A DNA stretch of 64,000 bases from Neobacillus drentensis (GCF_021560175.1 NZ_CP091110.1:4838501-4902500), one strand, 5' to 3'. Shown: positions 36,998 through 47,463, numbered from the stretch's first letter. Notes: a model not told the origin generated them from the sequence alone. Numbers and translations: made by a program.

Positions 36998-39790
36998 ATG
37001 AATGAAAAAATGCAAGCTTGGATGGAAAAAGGAAAATCCATATTAAACTTGTTTACCCATAGAAAAACGGTAAAAAGTGCACGAATAACCTACCAAGTCG
37101 TTTGGAACTTAATTCTCCTTGTGCTAACTGTCGGCATTCTTGGCGGGTCATTTGCGACAGGTGTTGGTGCAGGCTACTTTGCCTCACTAGTAAAAGATGA
37201 ACCCGTCCGCTCCTACGACAGTATGAAAAAGGACATTTATAATTATACCGAAACCTCGGACTTATATTTTGCTAATAACGTCTATCTTGGCAGGCTCAGG
37301 ACCGATTTGGTCCGGGAAGAGGTTAAACTTGATCAAGTCTCAAAGGATTTAACCAATGCAGTGGTGGCAACGGAAGACCAATACTTTTATCAACATAAAG
37401 GGGTCGTGCCGAAGGCCGTATTTCGAGCTGTTTTTCAAGAGGTAACAAATTCCGCTGTTCAATCAGGCGGCAGTACGTTAACACAGCAATTAATTAAAAA
37501 TCAGATTCTAACGAATGAAGTCTCCTTTCAGAGGAAAGCCAATGAAATCTTACTTGCCCTCCGTTTAGAGAAATTTTTCAACAAAAAAGAAATTTTAGAA
37601 GCCTACCTCAATGTTTCAACTTTTGGAAGAAACTCATCGGGTCAAAACATTGCCGGTGTCCAAGCAGCAGCGAAAGGAATCTTTGGAAAAAGCGCTAGTG
37701 AGCTGACACTGCCGCAAGCGGCCTTCATTGCTGGTCTCCCGCAAAGTCCGTTTGGATATACCCCCTTTACAAGAGAAGGCACAGTGAAAAATAATCTTGA
37801 ACCAGGGCTGGCTCGAATGAAAACGGTTTTAAAAAGAATGTTTGACGGTGGATACATCAACCAGCAGCAATATGCTGAAGCCTCTGCCTACGACATCACA
37901 AAGGATTTTATTAAGCCTGTACCCAATCCACTTGAAAAATACCCATGGCTATCATTCGAAATTGAAAAACGTTCCCTCGACGTCCTTACCACTGTGCTGG
38001 CAAAAAAAGATGGGTACACAGATAAGGATTTAAAAAATGATGATACTCTTTATTATAAATATAAAACTATAGCGAATCATGATCTCCATCAAAATGGTTA
38101 CAAAATTTATACAACGATTGACAAAAATATTTATGATAAGATGCAAACGGTAAAAGATAATTATAAATACTACGGACCCGATAAGGCTCAGGTGAAAAAG
38201 GATCCGGAAACAGGCGAAGAAGTAACGGTGATGGAGCCTGTCGAAGTGGGAGCCGAATTGATTGAAAACAAGACCGGGAAAATTATCAGTTTTGTTGCAG
38301 GCAGAAATTACGGAAATCAGCAGCTTAATCATGCAACTAGCGCCATTAGGCAGAATGGTTCAACGATGAAGCCACTTCTCGTTTATGGCCCGGCGATTGA
38401 GTTAGGCAAAGCTTCACCAGGTATGCCGCTTCCAGATGTAGCGCTAAGTCTTGCTGATGGCCGAAGCACTCCGTGGCCGCGCAACTATGATTTAAGGTAT
38501 AGTGGTATCGTTTCCGCTCGTTATGCATTAGCAAAATCGTATAACGTTCCGGCAGTTAAACTGTATAAAGATATCGTTGCACAACAGCCCGCAAAATATC
38601 TAGAAAAAATGGGATTCACCTCTCTGAAAAAGCCGGATTATACCAATCTTGCAACAGCGATTGGTTCAATGGAAACCGGTGTTACGATTGAGGAAAATAC
38701 CAATGCATTTAGTACGTTTGCAAATGGCGGGAAATTTATTGATGCCTATATGATTGATAAGATTGTCGATAAAGATGGTAAAATCATCTACCAGCATGAT
38801 GTCAAGCCTGTAGATGTCTTTAAGCCGCAGACCGCCTATCTTACACTTGATATGATGCGGGATGTTATCAAAATGGGGACTGCCGCTGGAGTTAAGAGTA
38901 AATTGAAATTCAGTGCAGATTGGGCCGGCAAAACTGGAACCGGTAATCAGTATATCGATTCTTGGTTTGTTGCTTCAAACCCGAATGTTACCTTTGGAAT
39001 TTGGACCGGTTATGATACACCAAAATCCCTGCAAACATCGGGAATGAGTTATAGTCAGCGTACGAATAACCTGTGGGCAGAATTAATAAATGCCGCTTAC
39101 GATATCAACCCAGACTTAGTGGATCCGAAGGAATCATTTCAAATGCCTAGTGGAATCGTAAAACGTTCCTTTTGTGCGGTTTCTGGTTTGCTTCCATCTG
39201 CAGCCTGTTCAAAGGCTGGTTTAATCCAAAGTGACTATTTCAATGTGAACAATGTTCCTTCAAAAGTAGATGATAGTTTAGTGGAAGGGAAATTTGTTAC
39301 CGTAGGGGATAAAAAGTATTTAGCCTTGGACTCCACTCCAAAAGAGTTTGCCCAGTTTGGTTTGGTCCTAAATCCCGACTTCATCACAAGAATGGTCGGA
39401 AGGAATTTTAAAAATTATAGTCAATTGATTCCAAAAAGGGACCGTTGGGGGAAAATACTGGTCCCGACTGCTAAAATGGTCGATAACGGAAAAAGTCCTA
39501 ACGGAGTAGCTCTTTCCGTGTCGGGAAATACCTTATCTTGGTCCAAGTCAGGTGATAATGATGTCGTCGGTTACCGAGTATATCAAGGCAATACCAAGGT
39601 AGCAAGTATTACTAGCGGCTCAAAGCTCTCCTATACGGTCGGAAACGGTTCTTATCATGTTAAAGCAGTTGATATTGCCGGCAGAGAATCTGCATCATCT
39701 AATGTGGTTGAAGTTGGAGCTGCTGCTCCTCTACCGGTGATACCACCGACTACACCACCAGCTAAAAGTGATCATCCGACCGCACCATAA
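36998..39790 (+). CDS. Class A penicillin-binding protein (PBP1A family) with C-terminal FN3 domain
   Basis: The 930-residue bifunctional peptidoglycan synthase has a cytoplasmic N-terminus and one transmembrane helix (about residues 34-60). The GT51 transglycosylase follows, with ATEDQYFYQHKGV near 125 and GGSTLTQQLIKN near 157. The transpeptidase domain has STMK near 452, SYN near 515 and KTGTG near 640. Near 800-900 is a fibronectin type III-like domain (NTLSWSKSGDNDVVGYRVYQG), then a Pro/Thr tail. It acts outside the membrane. GAGGTGAT precedes the ATG. I cannot tell which B. subtilis PBP is its orthologue. It lies between tyrS and acsA. Confidence 0.93.
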   Translation: MNEKMQAWMEKGKSILNLFTHRKTVKSARITYQVVWNLILLVLTVGILGGSFATGVGAGYFASLVKDEPVRSYDSMKKDIYNYTETSDLYFANNVYLGRLRTDLVREEVKLDQVSKDLTNAVVATEDQYFYQHKGVVPKAVFRAVFQEVTNSAVQSGGSTLTQQLIKNQILTNEVSFQRKANEILLALRLEKFFNKKEILEAYLNVSTFGRNSSGQNIAGVQAAAKGIFGKSASELTLPQAAFIAGLPQSPFGYTPFTREGTVKNNLEPGLARMKTVLKRMFDGGYINQQQYAEASAYDITKDFIKPVPNPLEKYPWLSFEIEKRSLDVLTTVLAKKDGYTDKDLKNDDTLYYKYKTIANHDLHQNGYKIYTTIDKNIYDKMQTVKDNYKYYGPDKAQVKKDPETGEEVTVMEPVEVGAELIENKTGKIISFVAGRNYGNQQLNHATSAIRQNGSTMKPLLVYGPAIELGKASPGMPLPDVALSLADGRSTPWPRNYDLRYSGIVSARYALAKSYNVPAVKLYKDIVAQQPAKYLEKMGFTSLKKPDYTNLATAIGSMETGVTIEENTNAFSTFANGGKFIDAYMIDKIVDKDGKIIYQHDVKPVDVFKPQTAYLTLDMMRDVIKMGTAAGVKSKLKFSADWAGKTGTGNQYIDSWFVASNPNVTFGIWTGYDTPKSLQTSGMSYSQRTNNLWAELINAAYDINPDLVDPKESFQMPSGIVKRSFCAVSGLLPSAACSKAGLIQSDYFNVNNVPSKVDDSLVEGKFVTVGDKKYLALDSTPKEFAQFGLVLNPDFITRMVGRNFKNYSQLIPKRDRWGKILVPTAKMVDNGKSPNGVALSVSGNTLSWSKSGDNDVVGYRVYQGNTKVASITSGSKLSYTVGNGSYHVKAVDIAGRESASSNVVEVGAAAPLPVIPPTTPPAKSDHPTAP

Positions 39791-39816
39791 GTATCTCAAG
39801 CACATATAGTATGAAG

Positions 39817-39850
39817 AAAAGAATGGCTTTCGCAGCCATTCTTTTTTGTG
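39817..39850 (+). terminator. Terminator of the PBP gene
   Basis: The 10-bp stem AAGAATGGCT/AGCCATTCTT with a five-base loop is followed by TTTTG. Confidence 0.9.
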
Positions 39851-39907
39851 TCATTAGTCGGTCGAACGAGTGAACACCCACACTGATTTTCATACTCCGA
39901 GAAATAT

Positions 39908-39955
39908 AAAAATAAAAACACACGACCATTCTTTAGAATAATCGTGTGTTTGAAA
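39908..39955 (-). terminator. Terminator of acsA
   Basis: The 10-bp stem AAACACACGA/TCGTGTGTTT with inner ATTCT/AGAAT is followed on the minus strand by TTATTTTT. Confidence 0.88.
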
Positions 39956-39961
39956 TGTTCA

Positions 39962-41680
39962 TTAATCTTCCATCGTTGAAAGGTCCCCTGTCGGCAGGTT
40001 CAACTCCCAAGCTTTTAAAACGCGTCTCATAATTTTGCCACTTCGAGTTTTTGGCAATTTGTCACGGAAATCAATTTCCCTAGGCGCGGCGTGAGCGGCA
40101 AGACCCTTTTTTACAAATTGTCTAATTTCCTCTTTTAATTCTTCAGAGGCTTCAAAACCCTCACGTAAGGCCACGAACGCCTTAATAATCTCACCTCGGA
40201 CAGGATCTGGTTTCCCAATAACCCCTGCCTCTGCAACAGCCGGGTGCTCGACGAGTTTACTTTCTACTTCAAACGGACCAACCCGCTCCCCCGACGTCAT
40301 GATCACATCATCAACCCTGCCTTGGAACCAGAAATAACCATCCTCATCCATGTAGGCAGAGTCTCCCGAAACATACCAATCACCTGGCATGAAATAGGAT
40401 TCATACTTCTCCGGATTATTCCAAATCGTATGCATCATCGATGGCCAGCCCTTTTTAATAGCCAGATTTCCCATGCGATATGGCGGCAGTTCGTTTCCTT
40501 GATTATCGACAATGGCCGCTTTCACTCCTGGAATAGGTTTTCCCATGGAACCAGGCTTGATTTCCATACAAGGATAATTACAGATAAGCTGTGCGCCTGT
40601 CTCGGTCATCCACCAGCCATCATGGATACGTTTATTAAATACCTTTGCACCCCATTTGACTACTTCCGGATTTAATGGTTCACCAACACTTGAGATATGA
40701 CGCAGACTGCTTAGATCGAACTTTTTAACAAGCTCATCCCCCGCCCCCATCAGCATCCGGAAGGCAGTTGGTGCACTATACCATACCGTAACACCAAAGT
40801 CCTCAATCATTTGATACCAGGACTCAGGGCTAAAACGGCCACCGACGATTACGTTTGAAGTTCCGGTTAACCACGGTCCAAAGATACCATAAGATGTACC
40901 TGTTACCCAGCCAGGGTCGGCAGTACACCAGTATACGTCATCCTCTTTTAAATCCAGAACCCATTTTGCGGTTTGGTAATGTTGAATCATGGCATTATGT
41001 ACGTGCAATACTCCTTTAGGCTTTCCAGTAGATCCTGATGTATAGTGCAGGATCAGACCATCCCTGCGATCCACCCATTCAATCTTAAGTTCTTTACTAG
41101 CTGATTTAAACTTCTCTATAAAGTCAATCTCTATTCCTTGCTCTTCAACATTATTCCCAACAACAAAGATATGCTTTAAGGCCGGTAAATCTTGAACGGG
41201 GACACGATCTAACAAATCTGGGGTTGTCACTAAAACTTTTGCTTCGCTGTCCTGCAGCCTGTCGCGGACTGCTCCCTCCATAAATGCTTCAAATAATGGC
41301 CCGACAATCGCCCCAAGCTTAATCGCACCTAGTACTGTAATATAGAGTTCCGGAGAGCGCGGCATGAAAATAAAGACACGATCGCCTTTTTCAACATCAC
41401 CATATGATTTCAATACATTTGCTGCCTTATTAGATAAATCCTTCATTTCCTTAAATGTATACTTTTCATCTCTAGCGCCATCACGGTAATATAGGGCTAC
41501 CTTATTCTTCCGGAAGGTTTTCGCATGGCGGTCAATCGCCTCATAAGCCAAATTTACAAGTCCTGTTTCGCTCCAAGAAAATTCTTTTTCGGTTTCCTTC
41601 CAGTCAAAACGTTTGTACATTTCATCATAATTTTCAAGATTAAACTCGCCTTGGACAACTGGCAGCGCTTCCACTTTCAC
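39962..41680 (-). CDS. acsA: Acetyl-CoA synthetase
   Basis: The 572-residue ANL-superfamily enzyme makes acetyl-CoA from acetate, ATP and CoA. The P-loop-like motif is YTSGSTGKPKGV near residue 213, the adenylate motif DGWWMTETG near 355 and SGDSAYMDEDGYFWFQGRVDD near 440. The C-terminal acetylatable lysine is in PKTRSGKIMRR near 549, the site AcuA modifies to switch the enzyme off. The GTG start at 41680 follows GGGGGAG. It is divergent from acuABC, which controls its acetylation state, exactly as in B. subtilis. Confidence 0.96.
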   Translation of the reverse strand: MKVEALPVVQGEFNLENYDEMYKRFDWKETEKEFSWSETGLVNLAYEAIDRHAKTFRKNKVALYYRDGARDEKYTFKEMKDLSNKAANVLKSYGDVEKGDRVFIFMPRSPELYITVLGAIKLGAIVGPLFEAFMEGAVRDRLQDSEAKVLVTTPDLLDRVPVQDLPALKHIFVVGNNVEEQGIEIDFIEKFKSASKELKIEWVDRRDGLILHYTSGSTGKPKGVLHVHNAMIQHYQTAKWVLDLKEDDVYWCTADPGWVTGTSYGIFGPWLTGTSNVIVGGRFSPESWYQMIEDFGVTVWYSAPTAFRMLMGAGDELVKKFDLSSLRHISSVGEPLNPEVVKWGAKVFNKRIHDGWWMTETGAQLICNYPCMEIKPGSMGKPIPGVKAAIVDNQGNELPPYRMGNLAIKKGWPSMMHTIWNNPEKYESYFMPGDWYVSGDSAYMDEDGYFWFQGRVDDVIMTSGERVGPFEVESKLVEHPAVAEAGVIGKPDPVRGEIIKAFVALREGFEASEELKEEIRQFVKKGLAAHAAPREIDFRDKLPKTRSGKIMRRVLKAWELNLPTGDLSTMED

Positions 41681-41881
41681 CTAAATCTCCCCCTCATTTG
41701 CTAGTATGAGATAATTATAGTACAAACAAGAATTATTCACAATTTTAAAAATATTATTTTCTTGAATTTTATGGTCATTCACCTATTTCCTTACAAAAAA
41801 TTTTTTGAAATTTCTTTTTTCTAATAGTTTTTATGTATAATAGAATTGATACACAACCATCTCTGCAGAGTAGGTGACAGT

Positions 41882-42514
41882 ATGGAACACACAAAAACAT
41901 ACAATGCCAAACAATTAAAAACTCCTCATGGGAATTTAATTATTGAGGGTCCTATTTCATCTGATAAACTTGCTGGATATGAATTTCACCATGACCTTGT
42001 GGCATTTCGACAGCCCGCGCAACAGCATCAGGCATTAATTGGGATTGCCGATCTTCCTGAAGGAAGAATCATTATTGCCAGGGACCTGCATACCATCGTT
42101 GGATATGTAACCTATCTTTATCCTGACCCGCTTGAGCGATGGTCAGAAGGAAAGATGGAGAATCTGATTGAATTGGGAGCGATTGAGGTCATCCCAAAAT
42201 TCAGGGGCTGCTCCGTCGGTAAAAATCTGTTGATCGTCTCCATGATGGATGATGCCATGGAAGATTATATTACAATTACAACGGAGTATTACTGGCATTG
42301 GGACTTGAAAGGTACAAAATTAAATGTTTGGGATTACCGAAAGATTATGGAGAAAATGATGAATGCCGGCGGTCTGGAGTGGTATGCAACGGATGATCCT
42401 GAAATTTGCTCACACCCTGCTAACTGTCTGATGGCAAGGATCGGAAAAAGAATAGAAGCTAATTCTATCCAAAAGTTTGACCGGCTCAGGTTTATGAATC
42501 GATTTATGTACTAA
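41882..42514 (+). CDS. acuA: AcuA, GNAT acetyltransferase acting on AcsA
   Basis: The 210-residue protein acetylates the catalytic lysine of acetyl-CoA synthetase and inactivates it. The acetyl-CoA binding region is AIEVIPKFRGCSVGKNLL near residues 104-121 of the GNAT fold. Other conserved stretches are YLYPDPLERWSEG near 80 and TTEYYWHWDLKG near 137. I start at 41882 (MEHTKTY), just after AGGTGA; this gives the length of B. subtilis AcuA. First gene of acuABC, with 75 bases to acuB that contain a fragment of the 3'-end repeat. Confidence 0.94.
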   Translation: MEHTKTYNAKQLKTPHGNLIIEGPISSDKLAGYEFHHDLVAFRQPAQQHQALIGIADLPEGRIIIARDLHTIVGYVTYLYPDPLERWSEGKMENLIELGAIEVIPKFRGCSVGKNLLIVSMMDDAMEDYITITTEYYWHWDLKGTKLNVWDYRKIMEKMMNAGGLEWYATDDPEICSHPANCLMARIGKRIEANSIQKFDRLRFMNRFMY

Positions 42515-42545
42515 AAGTGGTAGTGACCGTTTAGCATCCTAGAGA

Positions 42546-42562
42546 TTTGGAGCTAGACAGCT
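42546..42562 (+). repeat. Fragment of the 3'-end GC-rich repeat between acuA and acuB
   Basis: TTGGAGCTAGACAGCTT matches the distal end (CTGGAGCTAGACAATT) of the repeats at 13753-13876 and 49871-49950. The rest of the unit is gone. It lies about 30 bases after the acuA stop, in the sense orientation. Confidence 0.5.
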
Positions 42563-42589
42563 TAATCTTTTTGATTGAGGGTGATTTAT

Positions 42590-43237
42590 ATGATTATCGA
42601 AGAAATCATGAAAACAGATGTTGCCGTACTTTTACCAACGAATACGATTGCAGATGCCATACATTTAATGGATACACGAAAAATTCGTCACATTCCGATT
42701 GTAGATCAAGACAACCATTTACACGGACTAATAACCATAGCAAATATACGAGAAGCAACTCCCTCTATCTTTCACGCAAATGAACATCCCGAAGACTTAA
42801 AGCAACCACTAGAAACCATTATGGAGAAAAATGTAATCACCGGTCACCCGCTTGACTTTGTAGAAGAGGCGGCTGGTTTGTTTTATGAACACAAAATCAG
42901 CTGTATTCCGATTATCAATGACCGAAAATTAATCGGGATTGTAACGGAAACCGATTTACTGCGGACTATGGTTGAATTAACTGGCGCACACCAGCCTGGT
43001 TCTCAAATCGAAATCAAGGTTCCCAATCTTGCCGGTGTACTTAGTGATATAACAGCTTTGATCAAAAAGAGGAACGCGAATATTCTAAGTGTTCTCGTCT
43101 ACCCAGATAAAAACGATGAACACTTTAAAATCCTTGTTTTTAGGGTGCAAACCATGAATCCAACGGCACTCATTCAAGATCTTAAACAAGCGGGCCATCA
43201 GGTTTTATGGCCCAACCTCCCGGGGACATCTCTATGA
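42590..43237 (+). CDS. acuB: AcuB, CBS-ACT domain protein
   Basis: The 215-residue protein has two CBS motifs (residues about 1-60 and 75-135) and a C-terminal ACT domain (about 140-210, beginning [18 protein letters not shown]). CBS pairs typically sense adenine nucleotides, and ACT domains bind small ligands, so AcuB probably tunes the AcuA/AcuC acetylation switch; its exact role is not established. The start at 42590 (MIIEEIM) has GAGGGTGAT four bases upstream. Its TGA overlaps the acuC ATG by four bases (ATGA), so the two are translationally coupled. Confidence 0.93.
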   Translation: MIIEEIMKTDVAVLLPTNTIADAIHLMDTRKIRHIPIVDQDNHLHGLITIANIREATPSIFHANEHPEDLKQPLETIMEKNVITGHPLDFVEEAAGLFYEHKISCIPIINDRKLIGIVTETDLLRTMVELTGAHQPGSQIEIKVPNLAGVLSDITALIKKRNANILSVLVYPDKNDEHFKILVFRVQTMNPTALIQDLKQAGHQVLWPNLPGTSL

Positions 43238-44415
43238 AAGATCAGTGCTCCTTTATATTTTCAGAAGAACTGCTTAAGTATAAATTTAATGACCATCATC
43301 CTTTTAATCAATTTCGGCTCCAATTGACCGTTGACCTTTTACATAAAATCAATGCTTTAGCGCCAGAGCAGATAATTCCGCCCAAGATCGCAACTGAAAG
43401 AGAATTAACGCTAATCCATGACCCTAGCTACGTAGAGGCTGTAAAACTAGCAGGAGAGGGAACTCTTCCAAAGGAAATTGCTGAAAATTACGGCCTAGGA
43501 ACAGAGGATACACCTGTGTTCCCCTATATGCATGAAGCAAGTTCCTTATTGGTTGGAGGGACGTTAACAGCAGTGGACCAAGTAATGACGGGAAAGGCTC
43601 TTCATGCCCTTCATCTTGGCGGAGGATTGCATCACGGCTTCCGTGGTAAAGCCTCAGGATTCTGTGTCTATAATGATAGCTCTGTAGCGATAAAATATTT
43701 ACAAGAAAAATATCATGCCCGGGTTTTATATGTCGATACCGATGCCCATCATGGCGATGGTGTTCAATGGTCATTTTATGATGACCCCGGCGTTTGTACC
43801 CTGTCCATTCATGAAACAGGAAGATATTTATTCCCTGGAACAGGCAGCATTAATGAACGAGGCCAAGGTCTCGGATATGGTTATTCCTTTAATATACCTG
43901 TTGATGCCTTTACAGAAGATGACTCATGGCTGCATGTCTACACAGAAGCGATTAAAGAAGTCGCAGCATTTTTTAAACCCGACGTTATCCTAACCCAGAA
44001 TGGTGCTGACTCCCATTATTATGATCCCTTAACCCATTTATCTGCAACAATGAAAATATATCGGGAGATACCTCGTATTGCCCATGAAATTGCACATCAA
44101 TATTGTAATGGTAAGTGGATAGCTGTGGGCGGGGGCGGATATGATATCTGGCGTGTCGTACCTAGGGCATGGGCACTGATTTGGCTTGAGATGACGGAAA
44201 ACAAGAAAGGCTATGGCCGTTTACCGGATGAGTGGATCGAACAGTGGCAAAAGCTAGCTCCTGTTCCATTGCCAATGGAGTGGGATGATCCTGAAGGGAT
44301 CTACACTCCGATTCCACGAAAAGCAGAAATTACCGAAAAAAATCTGCTAACACTTGAAAAAGCACTATTCCCAATTCGAAGCCAAGCAAATATCAGAAAA
44401 GCGGAAGCGCCTTGA
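43234..44415 (+). CDS. acuC: AcuC, class I histone deacetylase-like protein deacetylase
   Basis: The 393-residue zinc hydrolase removes acetyl groups from AcsA and reactivates it. The active-site landmarks are [20 protein letters not shown] near residues 129-148 (catalytic His pair), [11 protein letters not shown] near 165-175 (zinc Asp and His), [13 protein letters not shown] near 256 (zinc Asp) and GGGGYD near 302. The start at 43234 overlaps the acuB stop, with GGGGA seven bases upstream. The last codons (R-K-A-E-A-P-stop) and the stop itself are supplied by the 5' end of the short GC-rich repeat family. Confidence 0.94.
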   Translation: MKDQCSFIFSEELLKYKFNDHHPFNQFRLQLTVDLLHKINALAPEQIIPPKIATERELTLIHDPSYVEAVKLAGEGTLPKEIAENYGLGTEDTPVFPYMHEASSLLVGGTLTAVDQVMTGKALHALHLGGGLHHGFRGKASGFCVYNDSSVAIKYLQEKYHARVLYVDTDAHHGDGVQWSFYDDPGVCTLSIHETGRYLFPGTGSINERGQGLGYGYSFNIPVDAFTEDDSWLHVYTEAIKEVAAFFKPDVILTQNGADSHYYDPLTHLSATMKIYREIPRIAHEIAHQYCNGKWIAVGGGGYDIWRVVPRAWALIWLEMTENKKGYGRLPDEWIEQWQKLAPVPLPMEWDDPEGIYTPIPRKAEITEKNLLTLEKALFPIRSQANIRKAEAP

Positions 44416-44416
44416 T
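44395..44416 (+). repeat. Truncated 3'-end repeat forming the end of acuC
   Basis: AGAAAAGCGGAAGCGCCTTG is the same opening as copies A-C. Its in-frame TGA ends acuC. The remainder of the element is absent. Confidence 0.65.
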
Positions 44417-44455
44417 CGTAATGAGATGTACAATGATAAATGTCTATTTAAAACA

Positions 44456-44492
44456 AGAGGGTTGGCATATTTAAATGCCAACCCTTTTGTTT
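44456..44492. terminator. Bidirectional terminator between acuC and ccpA
   Basis: The perfect 11-bp stem AGGGTTGGCAT/ATGCCAACCCT is followed by TTTTGTTTT on the plus strand. Confidence 0.9.
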
Positions 44493-45490
44493 TATTTTGT
44501 CGATTTACGATGTTCAATCCGGTGAGGTAAGACAACGATTGAATCACTAGTCTTATCTTTATTCATCAATTTAGTTAGAAGACGCATGGAAACTGCACCA
44601 ATATCATATAACGGCTGAACAATGGTGGTCAACTGCGGGCGCACCATTAGTGACAAGCGGGTATTGTCTGAGGTAATGACCTCAAAATCTTCCGGTATAT
44701 GGAAGCCTTTGTCCTCTGCCCCATGAACAACACCTAGTGCCATTTCATCAGAGCCAACTAGTATTGCTGTCGGTCTGTCTGCTGCTTCAAGCAATTTTTC
44801 AAAAGCCTCAATTCCTGAATCGTACGTATAGTCCCCTTCAACAATCAATTCTTCATTGTATGGAAGACCAGCGTCTTGAAGCGCTCTTTGGTAACCCTTT
44901 AATTTTTTCTGGGCATTTTTTGGTTCATGTAACGGCCCAACAACAAAGGCAATATGTTTATGACCTTTTTCAATAAATTCCTTTACAGAATCATAAACAG
45001 CTGCTTCATAATCAATGTTTACCGATGGAATTTGATTAGACTCTTCAATTGATCCTGCAAGGACAATCGGAACTGGAGACTTGCCGAATTCCTCGACATG
45101 GTCTGCCGTAATATTTCCTCCCATAAAGACAATCCCGTCTACTTGTTTACCAAGCATCGTATTCAATAAATGTAATTCCTTATCTTTATTTTGGTCAGAA
45201 TTACTTAAGATGATATTATACTTATACATTGTTGCAATATCCTCAATCCCGCGGGCTAATTCTGCATAGAATATGCTCGAAATATCAGGAATAATAACGC
45301 CAACTGTGGTTGTTTTCTTACTAGCTAATCCCCTGGCAACGGCATTAGGGCGATAGCCTAGTCTGTCAATAACCTCTAGTACTTTTTTGCGGGTAACCGG
45401 TTTAACATTCGGGTTTCCATTCACCACACGGGAAACAGTTGCCATTGATACATTCGCTTCCCTTGCCACATCATAAATAGTAATATTCAC
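44492..45490 (-). CDS. ccpA: CcpA, catabolite control protein A (LacI family)
   Basis: The 332-residue global carbon regulator binds cre sites with HPr-Ser46-P or Crh as corepressor. The DNA-binding helices are [23 protein letters not shown] (residues about 3-25) and the hinge helix is [13 protein letters not shown] near 47-59. The core follows the family throughout ([50 protein letters not shown]). The GTG start at 45490 has AGGAGAG nine bases upstream. In B. subtilis the motPS genes lie between acuC and ccpA; they are absent here. Two cre sites in this window are likely targets. Confidence 0.97.
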   Translation of the reverse strand: MNITIYDVAREANVSMATVSRVVNGNPNVKPVTRKKVLEVIDRLGYRPNAVARGLASKKTTTVGVIIPDISSIFYAELARGIEDIATMYKYNIILSNSDQNKDKELHLLNTMLGKQVDGIVFMGGNITADHVEEFGKSPVPIVLAGSIEESNQIPSVNIDYEAAVYDSVKEFIEKGHKHIAFVVGPLHEPKNAQKKLKGYQRALQDAGLPYNEELIVEGDYTYDSGIEAFEKLLEAADRPTAILVGSDEMALGVVHGAEDKGFHIPEDFEVITSDNTRLSLMVRPQLTTIVQPLYDIGAVSMRLLTKLMNKDKTSDSIVVLPHRIEHRKSTK

Positions 45491-45716
45491 TTTTATACAC
45501 TCTCCTAATACGTTCATTGTTTTTTTTATTTTACATCTGTTTGTAAAAAACTAGTCATGATAATTTGTCTAGTTTAAATTTCTCTTTATAACGACCATCC
45601 GCTTTGGTTGTTTGTGAGATAATAAACAATCTTCATATGTACTTAATGATACGACAACTAGATTAAAGCCGCAATTGAAAAAGTCAATATTCTTTTAAAA
45701 ATGTCCGTAAATACAA

Positions 45717-45748
45717 AAAAACCTTCTGCCACTCGCAGCAGAAGGTCT
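45717..45748 (-). terminator. Terminator of aroA
   Basis: The 9-bp stem ACCTTCTGC/GCAGAAGGT is followed on the minus strand by TTTTTT, so ccpA is not dependent on aroA transcription. Confidence 0.88.
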
Positions 45749-45764
45749 TCTTTATAGTGGTTCT

Positions 45765-46841
45765 TTAAATATTAACAAAATTTGATGCTAGTAATTGATT
45801 ATAGAATTCATCAAATTGCTTAAGATCCATCTGCTGCTGAGCGTCTGAAAGGGCTACTGCTGGATCTGGATGAACTTCAGCCATAACTCCATCTGCCCCA
45901 ATGGCAATAGCTGCTTTCGCACATGGAAGTAATAAATCTCTTCTTCCAGTTGAGTGGGTAACGTCCACCATAACAGGTAAATGTGTTTCCTTTTTCAGAA
46001 TTGGAACGGCCGAAATATCTAATGTATTTCTTGTTGCCCGTTCATACGTCCTTATTCCACGCTCACAAAGAATGATTTGGCCATTCCCTTGTGCCATAAT
46101 GTATTCAGCTGCATTGATAAACTCTTCAATAGTAGCAGCAAGCCCCCTCTTTAGCAAGACCGGTTTGTTAACTGCACCAGCAGCTTTTAGTAACTCAAAG
46201 TTCTGCATATTTCGGGCGCCAATTTGAATAACATCAATGTAATCACAAGCCATTTCAATATCTGCCGGATTAACAATTTCACTAATGACTGCCATATCGA
46301 ACTCGTCAGCCACACGTTTTAAGATTTTTAAACCCTCTACCCCTAGGCCTTGGAAATCATATGGAGAAGTTCTTGGTTTATAGGCACCGCCTCGAAGAAG
46401 CTTTAAGCCTTTTTCTTTCATAGCCTTAGCAACTGTGGCTACCTGCTCATAGGACTCAACGGAACAAGGGCCAAATACAAAATGTTGTTTACCATCTCCG
46501 ATATTTTGGCCCTTCAATGAAATAATCGTATCTTCAGGCTTTTTCTTTCTCGATACTAGTAATGCCTTTTCGTGGTCATCTTTCTGCAAGTCCAGCCCTG
46601 CTTTAAAAATTTCCTTAAAAAGATGATCAATCGTTGAATCCTCAAAAGGGCCATCATTATGTTCCTTAATCACTTCAAGCATTTTTCTTTCACGGACTGG
46701 ATCGTAACGGTAAACACCCTGATTACCTTTTACTCGTCCGATTTCTTGAACGAGCTGAGCTCTTTCATTAATTACTTTTAATAACTCCAAGTTTAATTCA
46801 TCAACACGTGTCCTCAGTTGATCCAATTCATTATTACTCAT
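45765..46841 (-). CDS. aroA: Bifunctional chorismate mutase / DAHP synthase
   Basis: The 358-residue fusion catalyses the first step of the shikimate pathway. The N-terminal AroQ-type chorismate mutase (residues about 5-85, [30 protein letters not shown]) serves as the regulatory domain binding chorismate or prephenate. The type I-beta DAHP synthase follows, with [12 protein letters not shown] near 123, [18 protein letters not shown] near 155, [10 protein letters not shown] near 212 and [12 protein letters not shown] near 290. The start is preceded by AGGACGGGAC. It is transcribed from its own promoter, upstream of ccpA as in B. subtilis. Confidence 0.96.
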   Translation of the reverse strand: MSNNELDQLRTRVDELNLELLKVINERAQLVQEIGRVKGNQGVYRYDPVRERKMLEVIKEHNDGPFEDSTIDHLFKEIFKAGLDLQKDDHEKALLVSRKKKPEDTIISLKGQNIGDGKQHFVFGPCSVESYEQVATVAKAMKEKGLKLLRGGAYKPRTSPYDFQGLGVEGLKILKRVADEFDMAVISEIVNPADIEMACDYIDVIQIGARNMQNFELLKAAGAVNKPVLLKRGLAATIEEFINAAEYIMAQGNGQIILCERGIRTYERATRNTLDISAVPILKKETHLPVMVDVTHSTGRRDLLLPCAKAAIAIGADGVMAEVHPDPAVALSDAQQQMDLKQFDEFYNQLLASNFVNI

Positions 46842-46968
46842 TATTCGTCCCGTCCTTCCTCTTGCAGATCATTTTCTTTACGAAGTAAATTTCAGGTAAT
46901 TTTCTATCCAAAGATAATGATTTACAAGCTTAAAGTTAAAATTTTATAATTTTTGAATAATTAGACCA

Positions 46969-46997
46969 ATTATAGCTGAAAAATAATTTTTTGTCAC
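46969..46997 (-). promoter_or_regulatory. Sigma-A promoter of aroA
   Basis: On the minus strand GTGACA (46997-46992) and a perfect TATAAT (46974-46969) are spaced by 17 bases. The 5' leader would be about 120 bases long, with no obvious riboswitch. Confidence 0.7.
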
Positions 46998-47103
46998 CTA
47001 TTTTTTCTTTAGCAATTAAACGCTTTTAAGCGCTAAAGTAAATGGACTTATAATAGAGTAATATATGCAAATTCAAGGTAAATGTTTCTTGAAATTTTAA
47101 ATT

Positions 47104-47433
47104 TTACTTACCATTTGCTGCTTCTTTTAGAGCGCGGCTTGTAATTTTCCAATGAGAAGCATTCCAGCGCGGCTTTCCTTCTGAAAAAAGAATCGCCTGT
47201 GGTGATTCATGCTTAATTTCAAATCTTTCAGCTATTTCGTTTGATAACGGACGTGAATCTTGAACAGCTAAGAAGTAAGTAGGGATCTCTTGATTGGAGC
47301 CTGCAAACTTTTCGTATTCCTTATAAGCAGCAAGACTAATTGGACATGTTAAACTATGTTTCAAAAGATAGAACTCACCTTCAGTTTTCATTAAATCATT
47401 AAATTGTTCAACTGTATCAACTTTTTTTAGCAT
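47104..47433 (-). CDS. ytxJ: YtxJ, bacillithiol-system redox-active protein
   Basis: The 109-residue thioredoxin-fold protein has the monothiol active-site motif T-C-P-I-S near residue 29 (LKHSLTCPISLAAYKEYEKF), typical of the YtxJ group thought to act as a monothiol bacilliredoxin-like factor reducing bacillithiolated proteins. The cis-Pro segment HESPQAILF occurs near residue 75. It follows ytxH by about 80 bases with a terminator-like hairpin in between, so it is partly uncoupled from ytxGH. GGAGG precedes the ATG. It implies a bacillithiol-producing host. Confidence 0.92.
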   Translation of the reverse strand: MLKKVDTVEQFNDLMKTEGEFYLLKHSLTCPISLAAYKEYEKFAGSNQEIPTYFLAVQDSRPLSNEIAERFEIKHESPQAILFSEGKPRWNASHWKITSRALKEAANGK

Positions 47434-47463
47434 TTCTATCTACCTCCAAAGTATCTAAAATAA

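Noticed and set aside
39962-44415. acsA-acuABC as dedicated partner of the aromatic pathway
   Set aside because: They are in their normal chromosomal context; closeness to the cluster follows from where the cluster inserted.
47010-47040. Possible cre upstream of aroA (AAGCGCT core)
   Set aside because: The outer positions do not match the cre consensus.
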